This document shows, piece by piece, positions 36,430 to 48,754 of a DNA stretch of 64,000 nucleotides. The stretch covers positions 500,330,190 through 500,394,189 of the forward strand of contig CM060990.1 of NCBI GenBank assembly GCA_030765065.1, read 5' to 3'. Both the position numbers and the translations under genes were made by a program. The notes beneath the pieces are model-generated. The model saw nothing but the letters and a program-made list of their open reading frames with translations. It was not told the DNA's origin and did no database searches. Numbering within the stretch: the first letter of the stretch is position 1; the number at the start of each line of letters is the position of its first letter. Source of the stretch: Deroplatys truncata. Its lineage: Eukaryota; Arthropoda; Insecta; Mantodea; Mantidae.

Positions 36430-39400
36430 TCTTTTGTTTTGTAATCGTTTCCAGAAGATAGTGAGAGTGACTGAGCTGTAGTGACTTGCTTGGAGGATAA
36501 TTTTAAACACATCACAGCTTTTACTTTAAAAGTAATTATGGAAAGTTTTAGTTTGTGGTATCACAAAAGGAATATAAAAATAACTAGAAACTACCCATTA
36601 TCCAAGTAACACGTTCATTGAATCCTTTTACAGAAATATTTACTCACAATATCTACCTATATTTCCCCTGAGCATGGACTCCATATTGTATGTTGTTTAG
36701 GTATATGAACTAAATTCCATCACAGTAAGAGTATTTTATCTCATAGCCAAATGTAATGTTTACTCCTTATAAATTTGTATAGATAAAATTACTTTGAAGT
36801 TTTAAAGAAACTTGAGTATGAAAATAATCTAGTGTCTTGAAGAAAGTGTGGATATATGCAACAGAATCTCATTTAGGTTTATTTAACCCAATATAGTTTC
36901 GTAACCGACCTCAAGTCATATACATGGAAATGTGATAGTTAGCAGCTGATATCTTGGAGAAGGTCCAATGTGACCCCAGGATGGTTGTGACCGGTTCTTC
37001 CACTTTTCTGTGTGTCTGACCTCTCAACGTCTCCCAAAGCTTCTCAAATATACTAAATTAATTTAACCTTAGGTGTGCTTTATGATCTGGGGCTTAGGCC
37101 GCAAAGACGATGACCTCGGATGAAAAGTCATGATATCTAGAGCCTGAAAAAAAAATGAACGAGATGCAAATAGGCACTCTGGTGTAACTGACTGCAGAAA
37201 GATTCTCTTTCATTACCGCATATAGTGAAATGTTTATGACTTGTACCATTTACACGTCCATCGAAAAAAAATAACAAAATGATAGTTGGGATGATCAGCA
37301 CAACATTGATTTATGATCAAACAGAAAATGTCTTCAGAGAACTCAATCTTCAGAAAGTAACGCGTATGCCCTTATCACGGAACACATATAAAAGCATTCT
37401 GGAAACCAAACGTGCCTGAGTTTGTTGAGCAATGATGGCTACGGGGTGCACTCAGCCTGGTCCCTGGGGACCAATTGAGGAAATACGTGACTGAGAAGTA
37501 GCAGATTCTGGTTACGAGAACCGCGCTTACGTGACCGGTAGTAGCTTCGCACGTTGACCATATATGTTATCCTCTTTGAATAGAGAATATTAACAGTCAT
37601 CGTCCTTGGTTCGCCTTACACTGCCACACCATGTATGTTTTTATTTTAATATCGCCTAATTGTAAATAGAGATAATGTAAGAAAGAAAGAGAACCAGTAA
37701 AGCCCAACCCGTTCTCTTAAGAGCTAAGCTTCAAAGTCCATAGTTCACCCCACATACTATATGAAGAGAATGACAAGCTAAACCAATCAGTTTCATTTCT
37801 TGACAGCACGAGTGGAAATGAGCGGGAAGGGAAACTCCCTTCATCCCCTCTCTCTGTAAGATTAGGAATCCCTACTAAGACGATTTACTGACACTGTTTT
37901 CGTTATTTTACCACAAATAACGTTCTATGCTTTTTATAAAACAAGAAGCGAAATGCTTGGTATATCAACTGCTAGGGAAGTATTATGCATGGTTATAAAG
38001 AAACGTGGCTTACGTCCGTGATAAACCATTTAGGACAGCCAAGTTCTACACCCTCCGGCCCTGCGGCTGGCCATAGGGGAGGTATTCAACTTTTGTCTCC
38101 TAGGACGTTTCGACTTAATTCTTAATAACCTGTTTATTTATGTCTTAAGTCATCAAGAGCACTTAATGTTTCAAGGAAAAAAGAAACACAACAGTATTAA
38201 CCGCTTTATGCCTTTTATAACACTTGGTTTTAAAATTAGGCAGTGCTCCTTAAACGTTTCTCTTCATGAAACAGAGACATCTATATGCATTTTAGAACAT
38301 TTAAATATATTAATGCTGCACATTATGCAAATATTTTCTAGAATGCGCAGTGATACTGTCGTATCATTTTTATGATATTCGAGCTGCCTATTTTAGTACA
38401 TAGAGAATAACAACGCAAAATTTTAATTCACAATAGAATTGTAATGGTCATCAAAGAAAAATGATAATATAGTCTATCTGGCCTGGTTCTAAGACAGCTT
38501 TTCAATTGCGCCGAGTGCTACAGACACATATTGAGCAGCCAGATACTTGCTATTCTGAAAGATCTACGCATTTATACATAATTGAGTGTACATGTCTGTG
38601 ATTTTTTTCCATCAGCACGGCTTGAGATGAATGGGTGGCATATTGTGGCGTACTCCAGGAAATCTCATTAAAATTCCTCAACAAGTGCGACCATCTGCCA
38701 GAATAGTCACCACGTTTCACTGACCTATACGGAGTCGCTAATAAAAGAAGGTGTGTAATGACATCTTTAAATTGATCTATCAATTAATGCAGAAGGAACT
38801 GCATGTAAACAGACATTTTTAAAGGAGTAAGCAAACTGAGGTCTACACAGCGGTATGCTAAAAAATTTAACTGTTGATGGAAAGGCGTGTGAATGGGTGA
38901 CACAACTACAAATCGGAGTCGGTCCATCTCCAAATTCGCACTTTAAGGCACCCTGCCGAGAGGCAAACTCTTCTAAATTCATGATTCCTTCTGCAGGCCA
39001 TTCCGTGGAGTAGGAATTTGATTCCTTAAGAGGGCAGGGACCGCCTATTTCCAAGCTGTCCTACACCTGGTAACCTGACTTGAAACACAGACAGGCACTA
39101 ACTTATAGCACCGGACTTACATTATCATACCTAATTCCCTCCCTTTCAGCACAACAAAAGACCATGGGGGGAAGACACATGCCGTATGAATTTGTGTCCC
39201 TTTGGAATTCGGTTTGGTTTCTTTCGGCTACCTCACGAAGGCCTCCTGTTGATACGGTTTCCATCAGTCTTTCGTCCTACCTCATTTATCATATAAAATG
39301 TTAGGGGTTACAGCATCACCGCTTAAATTTTTAAAACATGTTTTTGTCTAAAGGTCAAACGGTGCTGCTGTGTCAGCGCAAATGATTTGGCGTTTTTCCT

Positions 39401-40301
39401 CAGCGCCACGGAGGAAATTTAAAACAGTATAGGAATTTGACGAACGAGCAATCCTGCCTTGATACTCATGTCTTACTCATAAGGATTCCTTTGTGGTAGT
39501 TTCCTACTTGTGTTCTTCGATATTACAGCTAGCTACTCTCTACCAAGCAACGTTCCCATCTTCTCCGCCGGCAGCTGTTGAGCTTTGTCTATTTTAGAGT
39601 TTTATGGACCGTATCTTCTTTATGCTCCCGAATGCAAACATTATGCAACCCTAGCATTATAAATAGACTGTCACTGTATTCAGTATTGTACATGATTGGC
39701 TCATTATGGCTCGCGTGCCTATAATAGCAATGATGTAATACCGATATTTCAAGTTTTAGCGGCTTAAAGCGAGAAGATGAAACCATTGTGTTTTTCTCAG
39801 AGAAACGAGGATGCAAAAGCTTTTCTACGTTATTAAATACAGAATAATGAAGATCTGAATTTATAATTACTTATCATGCTTCGCTGGTAATAGGTTACAT
39901 CACAGTCCGTAACATCTGCTCACTTCTCTCCCAGGAAGGGAATGCACGCAAATGGCTCTCTTGCTTTTATCGGTTCAATACGACAGGTAATAACGAATGA
40001 AATGCAGGGAGAGAAGCCAACGTCTCATTTACGAAAATACGAAGACGCTCTTGCTTATGTCAGCTATGGATGCCGAAATATTTGACGATCTATTTCGTTC
40101 AATTTATAATACCAAGGTTGCTAAAATGTTGTATACAACTCGGGATAAATGACTATTACCTATGTACAGAGTAGGGTCATGTATATAATCAAAATTTTCA
40201 AATAGATGATGTAATGTAAACAGACCCTCTGGAATTTTGTATTAGTTTCGAACTTCTCTTATGACAGTTTAACATTAGCTTTGTGTAAATAACGCCAGTT
40301 T

Positions 40302-40499
40302 CAAAGAGAAGTTAGAATAAAGTATTTCTTAAAGTGGTTTAGCTTTGTGTTTGAGACAATATACACTTACGTTCTACAAACACAGAAAATTAAGACAAAC
40401 TTCGAGAAGTCCCAAAAAACATACTTATGAACTAAGGGGATTTATTTGTTTAAGTTTCGTTTTTACTACGAATTTTCCTAATCAAACATGCCAGCGAAA

Positions 40500-40542
<43 letters not shown>

Positions 40543-40900
40543 GTATAAATTAGCAAATCTTGTTTCAAGTAAGGACTATAAAGACGGTGAATAAAACGGA
40601 TGAAAGAACACTGAAATAAGCCCAATGTACCTACTTATAACAGCTTAGGTTTGCCTGATACCTATCTGTCTTCCTGGGATAAGAGGAAGCCCTTGCAAAG
40701 AGAAGTTAGAATAAAGTTATTATTATTATTATTGTTGTTGTTGTTGTTGTAGAAATTAGCAAACCTTGTAGCAAGTGAGGACTATAAAGATGGTGAATAA
40801 AATGGATTAAGTTAATGCTGAAATAAGCCACATATACGTACATACAGCTTAGGTTTGCAGGATATCTACCGTCTTCCTGGGATAAGGGGAAGTGCTCAGA
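40302..40900 (+). repeat. Diverged local duplication around ATT microsatellites
   Basis: The word caaagagaagttagaataaag occurs at 40302 and 40696. Each copy has an (att)n tract and then about 150 bp of homologous sequence (40544-40694 and 40752-40900; shared words gaataaaa, cagcttaggtttgc, gtcttcctgggataag). The first copy carries about 180 bp more between the word and the att tract, which may be an insertion. Confidence 0.75.
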
Positions 40901-40990
40901 AAACTTTAACTCTAACAGAAATTCGAACTCGTATATTTAAGTTCTACCATCATTCACAGCGCAGTTTCATTGTAGCAAAGTGTTATTCAA

Positions 40991-41055
<65 letters not shown>

Positions 41056-41065
41056 TACACACACA
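40991..41065. repeat. Compound (TC)n(AC)n microsatellite
   Basis: A tc tract followed directly by an ac tract with one at interruption. Confidence 0.97.
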
Positions 41066-41234
41066 ACTTTATATATTATTTCTCAAAGGTATTTTTTGTC
41101 GGTACGTCATATCTTCCTCAATATTTAATCAAAGTCAATAATTGAAACATCATTTTGAAGATTACGTTCACCGCTAATGACGAAAAATAAACAAATAGTT
41201 AAAAATTAATGTTTTCGTTAAAAAACTTTAATTC

Positions 41235-41425
41235 AAAAACCTTTTTATAACAATCGTATTTTTGTCATACGCGTGGAGGTGCCATCTATTGACAATCTGT
41301 TTAACTAATATGCACGACCTCCTTTATTTTAAAAACCATTTTTATAAAAACCGTATTGTAAAGAATGTAGAAGGCACCATCTATTGGCAATCAGTTTAAC
41401 TAAAATACACGACAGCTGTTGGAGT
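41235..41425 (+). repeat. Two-copy 96-bp tandem repeat upstream of the Helitron
   Basis: Copies 41235-41330 and 41331-41425 share aaaaacc-tttttataa and ccatctattg-caatc-gtttaacta followed by a-cacgac. They lie about 300 bp upstream of the Helitron coding start and may belong to its 5' end or to a separate minisatellite. Confidence 0.75.
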
Positions 41426-41699
41426 CTATCACTCGAATAAACGGAATTAATCAACGTTTCTCATCACAAGTAAGTACCGTATACTTTTATAACCTAATTT
41501 TTATATTTTCTAATTAGGTATTTATTTATTATTATTTTCCTTACTTTAAAGCGTTTATAACGTTACGTTATACTTCTCCTAACCTCAATAACATTGATCT
41601 GCATCACCAGAAAAGATAAAACAGATATTTCTTGCCGGAAATATTCTTATTTATTATCTTTATATATCATTTATTATTTAATATTTATTATTCTTTTTC

Positions 41700-44600
41700 T
41701 TCTGTGTTTCAGGTTTCCACGATACCAAGGGGCACAACAGGCAGACCGAGAGGGAGCCCTCTAACTAGAGTGTTGTGTTCCACAACATTGGAACGTGTCA
41801 CAGACCGCAAAAAAGAAATGCCAGACAAAGTGACGAACAAAGACAACTTCGATTTCAGCACGATAAAGAAGCTCAGCGCAATCGCAGACAAGACGGATTC
41901 AATGCTCAACGACAACAGTTAGCGCAAGACAAAAACATTGTGTCACCAACTTACATACTTCACCTCCATCAAAACATCAGTGGAAGAAGACTATAAACTT
42001 CCAAAAACATAGTGTTCTGCCCGTCTTTTCCCTAAAGACAATGAAGTGCAAACACATAGTGTTGGTGATATGGACAAAATGTGCGTATTGTTTGCAGGGG
42101 AGTTCAGGGACAATTCAGCTACCATGTGTTGCCACAAGGGAAAGGTTAACTTAGAGCACATTAAAGTTTGTGAAGAGCTTCAAAACCTCATAGAAAAAAA
42201 TGATGACTATACTAAGAACTATCTAGAAAATGTTAAACAATTTAACAATGCTCTGGCATTCGCTTCAGTTCAGATTAATTCAGTTGACATTCCTGACAGA
42301 GGTCCATATTGTTTTAAAATACATAGGCAGGTTTATCATATAGTAGGAAGTTTGCTACCTCTTGCAGGAGTTGCACCAACTTACGTTGGCCTTTTCATTG
42401 TAGATTTTGATACTGCATTACCACATCAGAATGAATGGAATGAAGGCAATAGAAACTGTTGCAGGAAATTAATGGTTACATTGTAAGCAATGCTTGATAC
42501 ACACAATCATTGTGCACATTTGTTTAAATATGTAAAAGATGTAGCTCTCACTATACCTAATTTTCAATTACAATTTACTACTAGCAATGCATTTCATCCT
42601 GGAAGATCCAGTGCACCTACAGTCAGTGACGTGGCTGCCGTTTTTGTCACTGATGACGGAACACCATCAGGCAATGTTAATTTTGTCATCTATTCTAAAA
42701 GAAGTAGTGCACTTACAAAAATATCTTACTTGAACCTCCATTCTGATCCAATGTGCTATCCATTGCTTTTCCCATGTGGTGATTCTGGATGGACTGTAGG
42801 TGAGCCACATGTTCAAGTTCATGCTACTGCGTTGAGAACAATCACAACTCAGTTACAATACTATTGTTATCGTTTAGCAATTAGAAATGCATTCAGTATA
42901 CTTCATGCTTCAGGTAAATTATTACAACAATATATTGTTGGCAGTTATGTCGAAGTATAAGGTTCCAGGTTGGCACCCATTAGATTCCATAAAAAAGAAC
43001 TCAGAGCTGATAGTTACAAAGGTTTGATGGACCTTCTTAACACTGATGCTGAACAAAGAGGGGCAGTTTGGGGAATTCCTGTTATTCTTCCTTCAACTTA
43101 AATTGGCAGCCCTTGCAATGTGCTTCAAAATTATCAAGACGCAATGACCATTGTTGCCTGATCTATTTCTCACAATTACTTGTAACCCTAAGTGGACTGA
43201 AATTACCTCTCAATTGAAACCATAGACCTGACTTGGTTTCTAGGGTTTTTCATTTAAGACTGCAGGCGTTATTAGATGATCTTTTAAAAACGCATGTACT
43301 AGGCATAGTCATTGGTTATGTTTGTGTTATTGAATTTAAAAATTGAGGTTTCCCTTATGCACACATTCTGCTCATTCTGTCAAATGAAGATAAATTACTT
43401 CATTTGAAGATGCAGACTGTTTAATTTGTGCAAAAATTCCAGATAAAGAAACAGAACCTCAACTTTTTGAAGTTATTCAGGAATGCATGGACACGGACCT
43501 TGCGGTACTATCAATCCAAACAGTCCATGCATACACGAACAAAAACGTATAAAAAATTATCCAAAAGATTTTCAGGAGGAAACTAATTTAAATGTTAATG
43601 GCTACCGTACTTATAGACGACCCGTTAACGGCGTTACAATGACAGTTCGATCATTTATCATTGATAATCGGTGGATTGTACCATATTGTAGATTTCTCAG
43701 TAGAAAATACCGTTCTCATATCAATCTCGAGTACTGTTCTTCAATCAAATCTCTTAAATATTTGTGCAGATACGTGTATAAAGGACATGACTATGACTGC
43801 GCAGCTTTACGGCTGCGTTCAGATTCTGAAGGTCAACAACTCACTATTGACGAAGTGGACATTTATTTGAGCTGTCGTTATGTCAGTCCACCAGAGGCTG
43901 TATAGTGAATACACGAACTTTGACTTTTCCACCGATCTCATACGCTCGAGCGACTCCCTGTCCGCTTACCGGAAAAACAAATGGTGTACTTTCAGACCGG
44001 ATACGAAGCTGATGATAATCCTGATAGGTACTCCAAACTCATAATATTTTTTTAATTGTGCAATGAAAATATTATCGCCCGCAAGTACCTTCACCACGAA
44101 ATTCCAGAGCATTTTGTGGGGTCAAAAACACAATAAAATATTCACAAGAAAAAGACCAAGTGCTTTGGACGGATCTACACTGTTAATCCAGCCGAAATCG
44201 AAAAATATTACCTCCAAGTACTACTTGTACACGTTAAAGGACTGCAGTCGTTTGACGATCTACGCACAGTTGATGGCATACTGTGTAACTTATTTCAACA
44301 AGCTGCAGAAAGTTACGTTTAGTCATTAGCGACGCCGAATGGAAAGAATGCTTGCAGGAGGCTGCCGGACACTAAATGCCAACGCAACTGAGGTGGTTTC
44401 TCGCCACCATCTGCATATTCTGTTCTCCTGCTAATATACCTGAGCTGTGGACAACGTTTCAGGACGCATTTCAGAAGATTTTCGGAGACAGCACGCGCCA
44501 CCTGAAGTCCACAACCTCACACTGCAAGAATTGGAAAATATTTTTATATCATGGCAAATCTTGCCAACAATTCAATCTGCCGACTCCTGTTGTGACCATC

Positions 44601-46060
44601 GCACAACATACAACACAAGCCTACAATATGGAAGAAGAACGTATGAACGGCAACCCAGCTTAAAAAGCTAAACGTAGAACAGAAGGCAATAGCTGAAGAA
44701 ATCTTACATGCAGTAAGAAATAAAATTTCTAATTGTTACTTCACTGACGGACCGTGGGGCTCCGGTAAAGCATTTGTCTAAAAAACATTGTGCCACATTT
44801 TACGAGGTGAAAACAAGGTTGTTTTACCAGTTGCATGGGCAGGCATTGCTGCTAATCTCCTACCAGGGGGACGCACAACACATTCGATTTTCAAACTACC
44901 TGTACCCATCTTGAACACTTCGGTCTCATCGGTTCGCACTCACACCAAGGATGCACTACTTCCTCGTGACTCATCATTTGGGACGAGATTTCAATGGTTC
45001 CCAAAGACGCGCAAAGCGTTGTCGATCGACTTTTAAAGGATATCATGAATAACAATTTCCCTTATGGTGGCAAAATAATTCTATTTGGTGGAGATTTTCG
45101 TCAAGAGATTTCCGTCGTTAGACATAGCAGTAGAACAACCATCGTCAAAATTACAGTTAAACGATCTCCCTTATGGTCTAATGTTAAAATTCATAAGTTG
45201 ACTAAAATATGAGGGCAAATGTTGATTCCCGTTCACTGAATGGTTTCTTAAATTAGGTAACGGTGATTTAGAAGTTCAAACATATTAATGAAGCGATCAA
45301 AATTCCGAAACTTTGTTATTGTAATTACGATAGTTTTACTACCACCATATTCAATGTCACGGAAAGCAATGAGCAAAATGTTTCGCAATTCTATTCAACG
45401 GCGATTTTATGTGCAAACACGGTGATTGTACAACAATTAATGAATTTGTCATTTCCAATTTGTTACCTGGAGAAGAAATGGTTTACCTCAGTTCGGATTC
45501 TGTCCAATATGAAGAGATAAACAACACTCAATTGTGCCTTATAGAATTCTTGAACTCCTAAAATCCGTCCGGTTACCACCTCATAAATTTATTTTAAAGA
45601 AAAATGTTGTTATTACGATAATTAGAACTCTTTACGCTAATCAGGGATTAATTAAGGTGCAAGATTAGTGGTAACTCACTTAGGCGAGTATCATCACTGT
45701 TAGAAATTCATTCCCTCAGCTAAAACTGTATTCATACCCTCATAAACCTCACACCTTCTGATCCAACCATGCCTTTCCAAATGATAAGAAAATAATTTCC
45801 AATAAAAGTAGCCTTCGCTATCACCATTAACAAAGCACAAGGTCGGACGCTACAAAGGGCACAGTTGTACTCACCAGAACCTGTTGTTCTTTTTTTTTCC
45901 TTTCTTTTTTTTCCGCCATACCTGGCTTTTTCAAGAGTTCGTAGATTCAATGATATTTATGTTTGTGTTAAAGAAACATACAGCCAAAAAGTAAACGATG
46001 ATCACATTATAACTGCTAACACTGTTTTTAAAGAAGTTTTAACGAAAATTCATATCTGAC
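41700..46060 (+). mobile_element. Helitron remnant
   Basis: A rolling-circle transposon body recognised from its Rep-helicase remnant. Termini (5' TC, 3' hairpin with CTRR) were not identified, so the limits are those of the coding similarity plus the upstream splice acceptor (tgtgtttcag at 41703-41712). It is transcribed left to right. Confidence 0.85.
41713..46058 (+). pseudogene. Helitron Rep-helicase (RepHel), disabled
   Basis: Rolling-circle nuclease fused to a PIF1-type helicase. A basic, Arg/Gln-rich N-terminus (41775-41935) comes first, then the Helitron N-domain (GPYCFKIHRQVYH at 42301, DPMCYPLLFP at 42748). Rep follows with ELRADSYKGLMD, ITCNPKW (43175-43195), the HUH site as PYAHILLIL (43353 on, where His is expected at the Tyr codon 43356-43358), MHGHGPCG, and the Tyr pair YLCRY in KYLCRYVYKGHD (near 43756-43790). 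Then come a TVNPAEIEKYYLQ region and the helicase: Walker A as GPWGSGKA (44749-44772, altered from GGTGKT), LLPGGRTTHSIFK, Walker B IIWDE (44973-44987), ILFGGDFRQ (near 45080), LLPGEEMVYLSSDS (45460) and TINKAQGRTLQRA (45821), ending in SRVRRFNDIYV. A T-rich insertion near 45890-45912 and many stops and frameshifts show it is dead. Confidence 0.93.
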
Positions 46061-46061
46061 A

Positions 46062-47025
46062 AAGCCAATGTTTCACAATTAAACATATTTATATAATGAT
46101 AACCACTTTTTAAAATAAGACTAACATTTATTAATACACTTCAAAATAAAATACCTTTCATCAGTAAATACTTGCATCCACTCATTTCCACATTATTATG
46201 TTAACATTCGGTGACTGGTCAAGAGTCAGCTGCACCTATTTACTTTTGAATTTATGCAACGTGCTAAGCGACACATGTGACTTACGCCTTTCTGGAATGC
46301 CTTCTAATTGCTGATTTGCATAACACTTTATAGAGGAGGGATAGATAACTCAGTGCATAAGTGTTTTACAGGATAGAATGCAATCGCTATGTATGTCGAT
46401 ACAAAAAACATCCCCCTGACACTGGGGGCTGCAGTAGCACTTTTAGCCAATTTTACAAACTTTTATTATTTAGCGTACATTTATGCACACCTTTGAAAAC
46501 CCCCCTGAAGGAACAACCTATCACATGCATCGGTTGACAAAACCATTTGAAAACAAAATTGCATATCTACGCAGTGCGACCAATTGGATTTAAGCCGTCA
46601 GTCAACGTTGTACAGCCTTGTCAAAAAATCCTAACTATTAGGTAGATAATTTCATTTTTGTCACAAACTATGGCGTATTTCAGATCATACAGTAATTGTA
46701 ATGACTGATGCAGTTTATTTGTTTGAATTAAAACTACCAAACCGAGGTCAAAACGCTGTATGACGATGCAAAAAGCGTGTAAAGATTCGAGGTGGGGTTT
46801 GCGATTACTAATTCGTATAGGAACCTAAGCACTCAAGATAACATTGCCCGAATGGTATTGTCATGGTTGCTTTAACACTGTACCACTTCTATTCCGGTTC
46901 AAATCCTTCGGGCTAAGTTCAAACTTTTTATTACTTTTGTTTTATCTCTTTGGATCTATAATTTGATATTACGATATAAATAACATTTTGATAACTTTAT
47001 AAGTGTGTACAAAATAGAATAATCG
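46062..47025. other. Intergenic DNA
   Basis: No gene. 46848-46918 has outer 7-mers that pair (gcccgaa / ttcgggc) around a box B-like ggttcaaatcc, but no proper T-stem, so it is not called a tRNA. Confidence 0.5.
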
Positions 47026-47027
47026 TC

Positions 47028-47192
47028 ATGTTTTCCAACCCAAAGTCCAAATCATCTACGGGCACACTCATACGTGAGGAATGCAGGCAGATTACACCGC
47101 GCATGTTACAGCATGCAAGAAGGTCTCTCCGGCAACGTACACAAATGTGCATTGATGAAGGGGGTCGTCATTTTGAACATTTACTTCATTGA
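47028..47192 (+). pseudogene. C-terminal fragment of an arthropod transposase
   Basis: A 54-codon open frame ending in a stop. It reads GTLIREECRQITPRMLQHAR, then LRQRTQMCIDEGGRHFEHLL. The ending CIxxGGxHFEHLL, preceded by a helix of the EECRxITPxML kind, is the characteristic C-terminus of insect Tc1/mariner-related transposases (those with DUF4817-type heads among them). Nothing upstream matches the catalytic core, so it is a 5'-truncated scrap. The family is inferred from the tail only. Confidence 0.6.
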
Positions 47193-47194
47193 TG

Positions 47195-48138
47195 AAATCC
47201 ACGCTCTTTAACAATTTATTATTCTGTTTACCCGTGAACTTAGCACATTTACAACTCCTTTATTAGTGAAACATAAGGTTTAAACATGAAAAAAAAGCTG
47301 TTAGATTTAATATCGTCGATATGCGCCCAAAGGAATGAAAGCTAACTATGTAACACGGCTTACAAACACCAGATACGGTACAGATTATTAGGGTAAACAT
47401 GATACACAATTATCTGATTGTAATTCTTGTGTCTTTGGCTGACAGGAGAGCCAATAACAAAAATAAATAAATTAGTATACCAAAACACAGAAAATAACCA
47501 CAAGGAGGAAAAAGAAGAACCAAAACAGTTTGATGGTTATATTAGATTTGAACCTCAGAAGCTAACCTTTGCTTCACCACATTCCGGCAGTTAACACACT
47601 CTACCAGAACCCACGTTGTCTATCCCGCTCTTCGGGAAAACATTCCTGTATCTCCTTGCAAACATTATATCCATGAAACGCAGTCTTTTTTAAGGCTTTC
47701 GCAGTTCATTGTTTCTCATTCAGGCCTTTAATCATTAATGGTAGTTGCGTATAGTATCGAATAGAAGGGCAGAGCTACAATAACAGTTTGTTTGCTAAAA
47801 GGGTCAATGTTTTCAATTTAGACTATAAACTGCGGGTTGCATAGATACGAATACCTAGGGGCAGCTGACTCACCTGGTATATTATGTGTATATCAAATAT
47901 GAAACATGAGAATACCCTTTCGGTAAACATTTCTGATCTGTAATATGGGTGCGTTTTGTTGATAACCCGGTTAAAAGAATATGCTATACCTATAATAAGC
48001 AAAACACAGAGCTTTATGCAATTATGTTTTGAATATTTCAATATTCCCTTCTTCTTAAAATATGGGACAAGAATGCATGATGCTGCAGTCAAGCAGTCAA
48101 CGCTGGATCACTATGAGCAACGTAGAGTATATATTTTG
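47195..48138. other. Intergenic DNA
   Basis: No gene. 47795-47878 is a copy of the dispersed repeat also at 31640 and 34977. Confidence 0.5.
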
Positions 48139-48149
48139 TATATAACATT

Positions 48150-48741
48150 TGTACCGAGCGAGATGGGTCTGCGGTAACGTGTGAGGCTCGCATTCAGAAG
48201 GTCCCGGGATCGATTCCCATCTGCTGTCCACTCTGACCTTGGGTTTTCCGTGGCTTTCCCTAGTTGGTAGGCGAATGTAGGGGTGCTTCTCGTCTATCAT
48301 GATTTCCTTTCCATCATTTCTTTTTCATTCCGTTTCCTTCTCATTCTTCAGGCGTGCATTAAATTGAGTTTTATTTATGGACGTTGTTTAACTACCAAGG
48401 TTCTTAGCTTCCCATTCTATATTAGAATATTTCAGGTGTGCTTCTAAGTTTCGTGGCGTATGGCGGTGCCGAACAGATGACATGGATGCTTGCTCAAAGC
48501 AACAAGTATTCCCCGTGGATACTAGAGGGCTGCTTGGTCCACAGGTCGTTCATCGTCCGCTCAGCACCAGCAGTGGGATGGGTCTTCGGGCTTGGAACTA
48601 TTAGGGACTTCCGCGCGTCTCTGTGGCCTGTCTGCCTACGACCTGTAGGCTCCTGTGGTTCCTTCACTTCATCCGTTCCTCTTGGCGATTTTATATAGGT
48701 CGCAGTGCGCGAGGTATACCCCTCCGACTATAACGTATACC
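48150..48741 (+). mobile_element. SINE-B copy 2, interrupted by a SINE-C fragment
   Basis: The head accgagcgagatgggtctgc begins at 48153. Box B (gggatcgattccc) and the ctctgacc..gggttttccg block follow. The element is flanked by an 11-bp duplication, tatataacatt, at 48139-48149 and 48742-48752. It is interrupted at 48358-48441 by a SINE-C 3' end and its duplication. The 3' part differs from the other SINE-B copies, so the family may have subfamilies with different tails. Confidence 0.75.
48358..48430 (-). mobile_element. SINE-C copy 2, 5'-truncated, nested in SINE-B
   Basis: 73 bp matching the last part of the SINE at 20073-20311 on the opposite strand (tatagaatggga-gctaag, gtccataaataaaactcaat). 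It is flanked by ttcaggcgtgc (48347-48357) and ttcaggtgtgc (48431-48441), 10 of 11 matching. Truncation at the 5' end with a target duplication is typical of incomplete LINE-driven reverse transcription. Confidence 0.82.
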
Positions 48742-48754
48742 TATATAACATTCT

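Larger units (their letters stand above)
35800..41230. other. Intergenic DNA with microsatellites, no gene recognised
   Basis: Contains a compound microsatellite at 36361-36429 and a diverged local duplication at 40302-40900. 37434-37560 (gctacggggtgcactcagcc..) resembles a repeat I have a vague memory of from insect genomes. An open frame at 39054-38767 (-) has no recognised domain. Confidence 0.5.

Noticed and set aside
38767-39054. 95-codon minus-strand open frame
   Set aside because: Cys-rich but without a regular zinc-finger spacing or known family.
41235-41425. CRISPR-like array
   Set aside because: Only two adjacent units without spacers; eukaryotic context.
46848-46918. Possible tRNA gene (pairing gcccgaa / ttcgggc, box B-like ggttcaaatcc)
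   Set aside because: The T-stem does not pair beyond two G-C and the anticodon arm is not formed.
48153-48223. tRNA gene from the SINE-B head
   Set aside because: Part of a longer repeat with a target duplication; no acceptor stem.
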